From: Aurantiochytrium sp. KH105
Taxonomy: Eukaryota; Sar; Bigyra; Thraustochytrida; Thraustochytriidae
DNA length: 64,000 nucleotides
Assembly (NCBI GenBank): GCA_003116975.1
Contig: BGKB01000031.1
Span: 124,001 to 188,000, forward strand
Direction of reading: 5' to 3'
Below the pieces are notes generated by a model. It saw only the letters and a list, made by a program, of their open reading frames with translations. It did no database searches and was not told where the DNA came from. Positions 56,397 through 64,000 of the stretch are shown here, one piece after another (within the stretch, counting starts at the first letter, position 1; every line of letters begins with the position of its first letter). The position numbers were made by a program, and so were the translations under genes.

Positions 56397-58527
56397 CTAA
56401 AATTGATGTAACGCCGCGGACATGCCGACAGACTCGGAGTCGGCCCCAGCACCTAGTGACAAACCTGAGCTTCGCATAATAATTTCCATCAAAAGCTCCG
56501 GCTCCTGCTTTAGCTCCTGAAATTCTGGTGTCGCGCGCAGCGCTACAATGTTGTCCACGATAAAATCGAGGCAAATATTCTTGAGGGAGTCGGCATTATA
56601 CATGTATGCTTGCAGCAAGATCTGCACGCAATTGACTGGCGTGATGCTCTTAAAGATGGCAACCTCGCATAGACTTTTCAAACGAGGCAGAATGTAGCGC
56701 TCCGAAGCCACGAGGAGCGGGACCGCGAGCTCTGGCGTGACCTCGACGGCGTCAGTGTACAGGTATTCAACAACAGCGCGAAAGACGTCGTATTGAATGT
56801 CGGGAAGCTCGATCACCTTTGCCAAGTCCTCGCGCATGCCGCCGAAAAGCAGCGCACGGAAATGTTCTGATCGTGCAGCCAAGAGTGCACGCACGGCCCG
56901 CACAGGGCGATTCTCGACCATGAAGGTCACATCGCTAAATAGCTCGTGGTCGATGAGTTTCGCGAGGTCACTCGTCAGTCGAGGAGGCTCCACATTGATG
57001 CTTAGAAAGGGGAACTCAAAGAAGTCGTTGAGCACGATGCGGCCATTATAGCCTCCAAAAACGAAAAAAGAATTCTCGTACACGTGCGCCACAAGACTTG
57101 ATCTTCCGCTCGGCACCTCGCCCGTAATTTTGAGCTGACGCCACGTCCTCGTTGTAAAGGAAAATTGGTGCATGTCGTTTAGCCGCTGCGCTCCTTGGTA
57201 ACCACCGAAGACGTAAAAGAGATCGCCATGAATTCCGCATGCGTGAAAGTACCTTCCGATTGGCCGATAGCCTTCGTCGGCGGTTTTAATCTCGACCCAG
57301 CGAGATTCTCGAATCCGAAACTCCCAAAGGTCATTTTTGCGTTCGACACCATCATAGCCGCCAAACATAAAGATGCTATGCCGTCTTTGCACCCACGCAG
57401 GACAGCTTCGTCGAGAAGGCACGAGGCCAACAGGCTCGACTTGGGTCCATCTTGCAGTCGCTAGATCCAAGGCATACATGTCATTGAGCCAAGTCGTACC
57501 ATTGTAGCCTCCAAAAAGGATGAGCTTGTTTTCGTATGTGACTGAGACAAAGCCGAAGCGATGAGAGGGGATTGTGCCTGTTGCCATGATGAGACGCCAA
57601 CTTCGAAGTTCTGTATTGAACTCCCATGTGTCGTTGAGCCAATTATAGCCATTATAGCCACCAAAAAGGTAGAGGCATTTGCCAAACGTTACAAACCCAT
57701 TGTTCTCTCTTGGCCCCGGCGTCTGTGCCCTTGGTTCGTCCAGTTCGATCCTGCGCCAGACGCGCGAGATAAAGCAGTACTCGTAAAAGTCATCGAGACG
57801 TTTTTCACCGCCATATCCACCAAAGACATAGAGTTTTGATCCGAGCACGACAGAAGCGGCACCGCTCCGTGGGCCTGGGGTGTCACCCACGCAAGGAAGC
57901 CTGCGCCAGCTCCTCCGGGCCATTACACTGCCATTCATGTCCGCGCTGGCCATGGCGCTGGCTTCTGGACCGGCGCCCGTGTCTGTGTCGGTCGTTTGCC
58001 CCTGACCTTGGCTGATTATACCTTGGCCTTGACTTTGACTCAGATTTCGCACTTGGCTTACATCCTGGCCATGTAGCTGACTCTGTTCCTGTCCCTGTGC
58101 CTGTGGCGGTGCCTGTCCATGTCCTTGTCCTTGTCCCTGTCCCTGTTGTTCACCCTGACCCTGACCCTGCCCTTGGCCCTGCGCCTGTCCGTGGTTTAGC
58201 AGAGTAGCCTGAGCCTGCATGAGCGCAGCAGCAGGAAGCCCTGGCTGAGCCGGCGGAGGGTCGAGCGTGCCTCGCGAGGAAACTCGCGAGATTTGAGCAG
58301 TTAAGATCGGGCCTTCCAACTGCAGACGCTGCTGAAGAGACTCGAGCGATAAAGTGTCAGCAACGAGTCTGTTGCTCATGGCTGCGAGAGTGTTTGTCGC
58401 AGATCTGGCGTCAGCTTGTGTCGCCGGTCGAGAAGATCGTGAACTTGGTGCTGCAGACGCTCCAGCAGATTCTCCGGCGTGACTTTGCGCAGCATTTTGA
58501 GAAAGTGGGGGCGGGGGCGGAGGCGGC

Positions 58528-58563
<36 letters not shown>

Positions 58564-58718
58564 TGCTGTTGCTGTTGCTGATCCAGCTCATGCTGTCTTT
58601 GCGACGACGAGGACGAGGAGGATGACGACGATGAGGAGCCTTGATGCCTTAGGGTAGCGGTATTGGTGGTGGGCACATTTGATGGCACCGGATCGATTCC
58701 TTTTCCAGCTTGTTGCAT
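56397..58718 (-). CDS. Kelch-repeat and BTB domain protein with polyQ/GQ-rich N-terminus
   Basis: The protein has 773 residues from ATG 58718. The first 265 residues are low complexity: Ser12 at 28-39, a 17-residue glutamine run at about 47-63, Pro8, then a Gly-Gln repeat (QGQGQGQG) near 180-200. Six kelch blades span about 268-575 (LYVFGGYGG, LYLFGGYNGYNWLNDTWEF, LILFGGYNGTTWLNDMY, IFMFGGYDGVERKNDLWEF, FYVFGGYQGAQRLNDM, FFVFGGYNGRIVLNDFFEF). A BTB domain (about 585-695, LFSDVTFMVENRPVRAVRALLAARSEHFRALL) and a BACK-like end follow. Kelch before BTB is the order of LZTR1-type adaptors for cullin-3, which target Ras-family GTPases; orthology is only suggested. Whole and well conserved outside the N-terminus. 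Confidence 0.88.
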
Positions 58719-60067
58719 TGCCTTCTCGTTTCCGTCAGATTTACGGGAGAAGACGTGAGGGGAATGTACAGACTGGCCGGCTCTGGAACGTGCACCAAGC
58801 TTTTGCGCAAGTCAAGTCAAGTCGAGTCGCACCTCAGCAACGCAATACTACGCTCCGACACGGACACGTGGACACTCCCCGAATACCTACACGCTTCCTA
58901 TGCTCAATCTCCGTGCGCTCGCTCGCTCGCTCGCTCGCTCGCTTCCTCGCTCGCTTTCCGCGCGCGCAGCAGGATCGGAAACTTGTGAATTTTGAATCGA
59001 TTACAATGTACCCCCGCCCGCGCTCTTTTCGCGCGCGCAGTCCCCGCCAGCAAACCAAAGCGAAAGCGCGCCAGCCGCGCCGCGCCGCCGCTTCCCCGCC
59101 TCTCCCTCCCGCGCGTCTGCTCCCCGCCCCGCCGCGGGCTCGGCCTCCGCGTCCGCGCCGCCCGGCCGCCCCGCCTCGGTCCCGCTCTGCTTGCCTGCCT
59201 CTTCTCGCTCCCCCCTTCTTCCTCTCTCTCTTCCCTCTCCGCGGAACCCGCGCAGAACGCACGAGGCACCCGCCCTGCGCCCGCGCCGCGGCGTGCGCAA
59301 CGCGTTCCGGCCGTCCTTGAGCGCTGGATCAGCCAGCTAGGACTAGGCCCAGTAGGCGCGGAACTTGTACGTACTGAGCCTGGCTGTGTATAGGCCTACA
59401 TACAGTCGAAGCCGGCGTGTACACTGTAGAGTATAGGTCGTTTCGGGGTAGGCCCGGTGTGCGCGTGTGCACTGCGCGTGTGCACGCGCGCAGTGTGGCG
59501 GGCGCGTTTGGCGCAGTGTGGGCGGCGGCGCGCAAGTGGAGAATGCGCGGGGGAAAGGGCAGAATGGACGGGAGCCGCGAGGCTCGCGGCGCAAGCGCGG
59601 CGCGCGCCCAGGTGGCCCGCGCCGGCGCTGCGCTGCGCTGCGCGGCGCGGCGCCCCCGCGGAGGAGGGGCGCGCGCGGGCGGGCCGGAGCCGCCGTCGGC
59701 CCGTGCGTCGGCCGGTCGGTCGGCCGGCCGGCCGGTCGGTCGCGGCGCGGGAGGGAGCGGGGCGGCCGGCGCTGGCGGTACGAATGAATGAGACAGACAG
59801 ACTGCGCGCGCGCACGCGTCCGAATGGTCCTAGGGTTTGCGGTAAGAAAAGGGTAAGAGCGGCACGCGCGCGCACGTGCCGGCCAGGTCGAGCAGCAAAT
59901 CGTGAATAACAGGCAGGCAGCCTCACCGAGCGAGCGCTTCTCGCGGGGTCGCGCGGTCGGTCGGTCGGTCGGTTCGTGGGCGGCGGTACGCCTCGCGCAA
60001 CGGCAGGCAGCGAGGCACGTACGCGGGCAGAAGCAGAAGCAGAAGCAGAAGCAGAAGCCAAGCCAAG
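58719..60067. other. Divergent promoter region, very GC-rich
   Basis: 1.35 kb between the kelch-BTB (-) and Ala-rich coiled-coil (+) genes. Contains (GCTC)n at 58916-58960, (GGCC)/(GGTC)n at 59705-59740, (GGTC)n at 59957-59972, (GCAGAA)n at 60026-60058 and TAGGCCTA at 59391-59398. All six frames are long through base composition only. No gene recognised. Confidence 0.5.
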
Positions 60068-63000
60068 ATGATGCGGCGACTGAGCCTGCGCGGCAGCATC
60101 CGCAAGAGCAAGGCGAGCAAGCGCACGCCCGAGGAGCTCGAGGCGCTGCCGCGGCTGTCGGAGCTTGGGTCACGCACGTACAAGGAGCAGGCGATCAGCT
60201 TCTTGAACGCGTTCTGGAGCAAGTCGTGCGTCTTTGCAGAGAACCCGGACAAGTGCGAGACGGTGTGGGAGTACTACCACCAATGCATCAAGATCGACAC
60301 CGAGGGCGAGAAGGGCCATGAGCTCAACGAGCAGCAGGCGCACATCTTCTTTGAACGCGTGGGCAAGACCATGACCGTATCCGAAATGCGGCGCGTGTTG
60401 CGCAAAATCGACCTGGACTTTAACAAACACGTGTCCCTGATCGAGCTCCTCATCCATGCTTTTGGTGTGGACTGGATGGAACTCGCCAACGCGCCCCAAG
60501 GCGACGACTCGGACGCCGCGCGCCTTGAGCAGGCCCAGGGCAATGTCGACAAGGCCAAGGCAGCTCTCGAGGACTGCAGCAGGAAGGCCGACCTTCTCAA
60601 GCAGGAGGAACAAGCCGCCAAGGAAGCCGCAGACCGCGCCGCCGCGGCCGTAGAGCAGATCAAGGAGGCCGAGGAAGCCGCAACCAAGGCCGAGGATGAC
60701 GCCGCCGAGGGCGAGAAGGAAGCCGCTGCCCAGGAAGACGAGGCCCTGCAGCGTGAGCAAGAGGCCCGCGACGCCGAGGCTGCGGCAGTCGAAGAGGAAA
60801 ACACTGCCGCCACTCTCGAAGAGGAAGCCATTGCCGGTGAGAGCGCGGCCGTGCAAGCCGAGGCGGAAAGCGAAGCGGCCAAGCAGGATGCCGCAGACGC
60901 CGAGCAAGCCGCCAAGGAATCCGAAGCAGATGCCGTCGCCGCACTCGAGGCGAGTCGCGCAGCTGCCGAAGCGGCCAAGGCCGCAGCCGCCAAGGCTGCC
61001 GAGGCCGAGCGCGTGGCAAAAGAGGCGCAGCAGGACGCCCTCGACGAGGAGCAAAAGGCCAAGGAGCGCGAGGCCGAAGCCACCGACGCCGAAAAGATCG
61101 CCAAGCTCGGCGAGGCCCAGGCCGTGACTGCGGAAGAGCGTGCCAAGCAGAATGAACAAGCCGCAGCGGATGCCGAGGCCCGCGCCGAGGAGGCTCGTCT
61201 CGAAGCGGTGAGCAAGGAGAAGGAGGCCAAAGCCGCCGAAAAGGATGCCATCGATGCCGAGGTAAAGGCGCGAGGCATCAAGAAGAAGGCCGAGGCCGCT
61301 GTCAAGGAGGCCCTGAAGCGCGAACAGGCCGCCAAGGAAATCGAAGACAAGGCCATGGCTGTGGCCGCCAAGGCCGCAGAGCGTGAAGAGTTGGCCCGCA
61401 CCAAGGAAGAAGAGGCCGTCGCCGCCGAGGCGAGTGCTGTGGACGAGGAGGCGCACGCCGTGGAACAGGAGCAGCAGGCCATCCAGGCCGAGGCCGATGC
61501 CGCCGAGGCCAAAAAGGAAACCAAGCGCCAGGAAACTGCCGCGGTCAAGCTCGAAAAAGTGGCCAACGACGCGCTCGCTGCCGCGCGCAAGGTCGAGGCC
61601 GGGGCTGTCGCCAAGGAAAATGCCGCTGCCGCCAAGGAGTCCGTCTTTGCCGAGGCTGAGGCCAAGGCCGTCAGCGCCGAGCAGGCCATGCGCGACCTCG
61701 AGGACGAGATCCAATCCGCCATCGACGCCGTCGAGGAAACCAAGCGTAGCATGGCGGAGCGCAAGGCAGAGCTCCGCCGCACTGCAGAGGACCCTTCTAC
61801 CGGCATCGTCAAAAAGAACCGCGCGCTCAACATGCTCGCACAGCTGGAAGCCCAGGATGACCCGCTCCCGCTGCAGCAAGCCAAACTTACCAACGAAGCC
61901 CTCTTGCGAAAGCAGGCGCCGCTCACCGAGGAGGCTCGCGTCGCACGTGAACAAGCACAGCGCGCTCGCGCACCTTTTGAGAAGGCGCGTCGCATTGCGG
62001 AGGACGAGCGCGAAAAGGCGTCGGCGGCAGCCCATGCCGCAGACGAGAAACGCGCTGCGGCCGAGGAGCAGCGCGCCGCCGCAAATGATGCCGTGCGCCG
62101 CAGCGAGGAGGCCCACGAGGACGCCGTCCACCAGCGAGCCGCTGCCGTCGAGGCGCGTAAAAAGGCTGCATCCGAGCGCAAGCTTGCTGTGGATTCGCGC
62201 TCGCTCGCGCAGCAGAGCCGCAAGGCTGCGGCGGCTTCACGCGAGGCCTCTGACAAGGCTGCTCGTCTTGCTGAGACCTCGCGTCAGACGGCCGAGAGCT
62301 CGCGCATGGCGGCCACGGCCACAAGCGAGGCTGCTCAAATGATGAGCGACGAGGCCGAGCTCACTCGCGAGCGTGCCGTGGCCGCCACGGATGCCGCGCA
62401 CTCGGCCCTCATCGAAGCCAACATTGCCAAGGAGGAGGCCAGCGAGGAGCGCAAGGACGCCGTCGCTGCTCGCCAGGTCGCCGAGTCGGAGCGCAAGGCA
62501 GCCGCAGCACAGCGCGCCGAGGCCGAGGCCAAGCGTGCCACCGCACAAGAGCAGGCCCGCCACGCCCAGGAACAACGTGATGCTGCCACTTCGCGTGCCG
62601 ATGAAGCCGAAGCCCAGCGCGTACGCGTTTCCGAGCAGGAGGAGCGCGCTCTCAAGGCCGCCGCCAACGCAGAACAAATTCGTGCCGATGCCGTGCAGCC
62701 TCGTGTTGATGCCGAGGCTGCGCTCGCGGCTTCTACCGAGGCCCTCGAGCATGCGCGTGAACAGCGCCAGGCCGCCGTCGATGCCCGTGCTCGTGCACAA
62801 GACCAGCTTGCCGCGCAAAAGAGTGCTCGCGCCGATGCGCAGAGCGCCCTCGAAGAAGCAGAGCACCAGCGCAAGGCTGCTCAGGACGCTCGGCAGGCTG
62901 CCCAGGAGCTTCTTGACGCCTCGCGTGAGGCTCGCGAAGAGGTCGCCCGAGCCCGTGAGGACGCCGAGAGCGCGCAGGAAGAGGCCGATGAGGCCTCGCG

Positions 63001-63208
63001 TGCCGCTGAGGCCCCTCGCGCCGCTGCCGAGGAAGCCGTCGCTAGCTCGGTCAAGGTCTTTGCGAAGGCGTCTGCCTTTATGGAGAAGTTCAAGGCCGAG
63101 AGCGACGACGCCTCGGACCAGGGTCGGATCTGGTGGATGGATCGCGAGCTCACCGAAGCCAAAAAGTTTATGAGCCCCAAGCAGCTTGAGCAATACGAAG
63201 ATTACTAA
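60068..63208 (+). CDS. 1046-residue Ala-rich coiled-coil protein with EF-hand-like N-terminal domain
   Basis: ATG 60068 (MMRRLSLRGSIRKSK). Residues 1-25 are basic. A globular domain (about 35-140, TYKEQAISFLNAFWSKSC ... LNEQQAHIFFERVGKTMTVSEMRRVLRKIDLDFNKHVSLIELLIHAFG) has the helix-loop-helix look of an EF-hand pair, with DLDFNKHVSLIE as a possible degenerate calcium loop. Residues about 150-985 are one near-continuous Ala/Glu/Lys/Arg coiled coil: the first half uses A-E-K heptads (KAAEAERVAKEAQ), the second A-R-E (RAEAEAKRATAQEQ). They are separated near 575-620 by a break (STGIVKKNRALNMLAQLEAQDDPLP). The C-terminus (about 1000-1046, RIWWMDRELTEAKKFMSPKQLEQYEDY) is again globular. Unnamed; probably a cytoskeletal rod or filament. 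Confidence 0.8.
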   Translation: MMRRLSLRGSIRKSKASKRTPEELEALPRLSELGSRTYKEQAISFLNAFWSKSCVFAENPDKCETVWEYYHQCIKIDTEGEKGHELNEQQAHIFFERVGKTMTVSEMRRVLRKIDLDFNKHVSLIELLIHAFGVDWMELANAPQGDDSDAARLEQAQGNVDKAKAALEDCSRKADLLKQEEQAAKEAADRAAAAVEQIKEAEEAATKAEDDAAEGEKEAAAQEDEALQREQEARDAEAAAVEEENTAATLEEEAIAGESAAVQAEAESEAAKQDAADAEQAAKESEADAVAALEASRAAAEAAKAAAAKAAEAERVAKEAQQDALDEEQKAKEREAEATDAEKIAKLGEAQAVTAEERAKQNEQAAADAEARAEEARLEAVSKEKEAKAAEKDAIDAEVKARGIKKKAEAAVKEALKREQAAKEIEDKAMAVAAKAAEREELARTKEEEAVAAEASAVDEEAHAVEQEQQAIQAEADAAEAKKETKRQETAAVKLEKVANDALAAARKVEAGAVAKENAAAAKESVFAEAEAKAVSAEQAMRDLEDEIQSAIDAVEETKRSMAERKAELRRTAEDPSTGIVKKNRALNMLAQLEAQDDPLPLQQAKLTNEALLRKQAPLTEEARVAREQAQRARAPFEKARRIAEDEREKASAAAHAADEKRAAAEEQRAAANDAVRRSEEAHEDAVHQRAAAVEARKKAASERKLAVDSRSLAQQSRKAAAASREASDKAARLAETSRQTAESSRMAATATSEAAQMMSDEAELTRERAVAATDAAHSALIEANIAKEEASEERKDAVAARQVAESERKAAAAQRAEAEAKRATAQEQARHAQEQRDAATSRADEAEAQRVRVSEQEERALKAAANAEQIRADAVQPRVDAEAALAASTEALEHAREQRQAAVDARARAQDQLAAQKSARADAQSALEEAEHQRKAAQDARQAAQELLDASREAREEVARAREDAESAQEEADEASRAAEAPRAAAEEAVASSVKVFAKASAFMEKFKAESDDASDQGRIWWMDRELTEAKKFMSPKQLEQYEDY

Positions 63209-63725
63209 GTGGTCGGGCGTCTGTTTGTTTCTGCGCGATGATGATTCGTGATATGCCACCCGCCGAAATTTACCTGTCCTCCCTGCTTCACTGCCTGCCT
63301 GCAAGTCTATGTCATTCGTCGCGTGGTAGGTAGGCAGGTAGAATCGACAAGTTGTATTTTGTTGTTGTGTTCCCGTCATCCTTTCCCCATTCTTGCTTTT
63401 ACCAATCTTTTCGCTGTCTGTCTGTCTGTCTGCAAGCTTTCGCAGTCACCATGATCCGCGAAATAGACCACTTACGAAAACCCGTTGAGCCATTTGCGCT
63501 TGCTCTCCTCAAGCAAGGGCCTGTCTTTCCTTTCCTTTCTCAAAGTAAGACATCCCGTCCCATCCTACACCGTCCCAAACCATAGTGCTGCCACTCGAGT
63601 TCTAGGCGAGACACACGCTGCAGCGCTCCCGGTCAGGCCAGGTCGCGCGTCTGCTGCGCTTGCGCAGACACCGCTCCGTCCTCAGCCTGAACGTGCACGC
63701 GCCGCGCGGGAGCATCCGAGACTTG
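63209..63725. other. Intergenic
   Basis: 3' flank of the rod protein and promoter of the EGF-domain gene. (CTGT)n at 63416-63431 and short GTAGGTAGGCAGGTAG repeats near 63325. The frame before 63726 is open from 63607 but has no ATG. Confidence 0.4.
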
Positions 63726-64000
63726 ATGACCGCGACCAGCCAGCGTCCGGTGCAGCTTGGCGCGCGGAGACGGAGAGCACGACGCCCCGATGCGTCCCAG
63801 CGCAGCGCATGCTGGGCAGCCGTCATCGCCGTGCTCGCGTTGACGTGGACTGCAACACAAGATGCGCTGACAGCAGAAGGAAGACCGTGCTCGAACGCGT
63901 GTTCTGGTCATGGGCAGTGCGTGCTCTCCGAGTCGGACGGGGCATATTGCACCTGTGTAAGAGGCTTCAACACGAGCGAAGGTCCAGACTGTTCGTTCAG
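63726..64000 (+). CDS. Secreted or membrane protein with EGF-like domain (N-terminal part, cut by window edge)
   Basis: From ATG 63726 the frame runs open to the edge (91 full codons). An Arg-rich N-terminus of about 30 residues is followed by a hydrophobic signal or anchor segment (CWAAVIAVLALTWTATQDAL). An EGF module comes next: PCSNACSGHGQCVLSE, GAYCTCVRGFN and GPDCSF, with the six-cysteine spacing C-x3-C-x5-C-x9-C-x-C-x10-C. EGF modules mark extracellular or lumenal proteins. The rest of the protein is outside the window, so family and topology stay open. It is frame-consistent and has coding-like codon use. Confidence 0.75.
   Translation, partial: MTATSQRPVQLGARRRRARRPDASQRSACWAAVIAVLALTWTATQDALTAEGRPCSNACSGHGQCVLSESDGAYCTCVRGFNTSEGPDCSF

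Noticed and set aside
60170-63379. Three long minus-strand open frames (380-660 codons) opposite the Ala-rich coiled-coil gene
   Set aside because: They arise because Ala/Glu/Lys codons ending in C or G read as Leu/Ala/Ser-rich text on the other strand. No domain, and the plus-strand frame has globular ends and a proper start.
1-64000. Operon, CRISPR array, riboswitch or bacterial defence system
   Set aside because: Gene structure, introns, organelle targeting signals and protein families are eukaryotic; no spaced palindromic repeat array is present.
1-64000. Retrovirus-like, Polinton or other virus-derived copies
   Set aside because: No reverse transcriptase, integrase, capsid or envelope-like reading was seen. 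The only mobile-element candidate is the TTAA element with its unread centre.

Overview
The window looks like nuclear DNA of a flagellated, intron-poor, GC-rich protist. Most genes are single long exons with short, low-complexity intergenic DNA between them. Three introns can be placed with confidence, and all start GTACGT. A near-canonical DAW1 implies motile axonemes. Together with mitochondrial genes, a PKA regulatory subunit, a GABA-B-type 7TM receptor and a Frizzled-like receptor, this fits a labyrinthulomycete (thraustochytrid)-like stramenopile. That placement is inference; no ribosomal or organelle marker lies in the window.

Layout. 1-509 (-) is the start of a folate dehydrogenase/cyclohydrolase homologue. 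1220-3250 (-) is a Frizzled-like receptor. 4761-6584 (-) is AIP1/WDR1. 8029-9255 (+) is a PP1-type phosphatase. 9916-11098 is a TTAA-bounded element with terminal inverted repeats around an assembly gap (10340-10936). 11436-14800 is a tandem duplication of a two-helix membrane protein gene. 14787-16007 (+) is an arrestin-fold protein. 16511-17794 (-) is a GFA-domain protein. 18609-19577 (+) is a rhomboid-like membrane protein. 20179-21516 (-) is a coiled-coil protein. 22288-25974 (+) is an IGHMBP2-type helicase. 26211-26570 (-) is an LYR protein. 27192-31085 (+) is an LRR/coiled-coil/PH protein. 31168-33528 (-) is a RhoGAP-like protein. 33848-35506 (-) is an ACSF3-like malonyl-CoA synthetase. 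36688-37940 (+, three exons) is a citrate carrier. 39874-43251 (+) is a receptor that joins two PstS-like periplasmic-binding domains to a class C 7TM domain. 43657-45003 (+) is ZNHIT2. 45580-46722 (+) is an RGS protein. 46920-47151 (-, two exons) encodes a hidden 36-residue membrane protein. 47423-48546 (-) is a peroxiredoxin-like protein with a probable upstream exon. 48791-50101 (+) is a coiled-coil protein. 50717-52282 (+) is an ER-type glucose-6-phosphate dehydrogenase. 52429-53682 (-) is DAW1. 54833-56029 (+) is the PKA regulatory subunit. 56397-58718 (-) is a kelch-BTB protein. 60068-63208 (+) is a 1046-residue Ala-rich coiled coil. 63726 to the end (+) is the start of an EGF-domain protein.

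The genes do not form an operon. Receptor signalling is nevertheless well represented: two 7TM receptors, an RGS protein with an MGxC lipid-anchor motif, an arrestin-fold protein, the PKA regulatory subunit, PP1 and a RhoGAP-like protein. The most novel candidate is the PstS-PstS-7TM protein, a plausible extracellular phosphate or oxyanion sensor coupled to G proteins. Other points to follow up are the Frizzled-like receptor, the hidden small spliced gene, the TTAA element, the tandem duplication with its 88-bp promoter repeats, and a TAGGCCTA palindrome that recurs in non-coding DNA.
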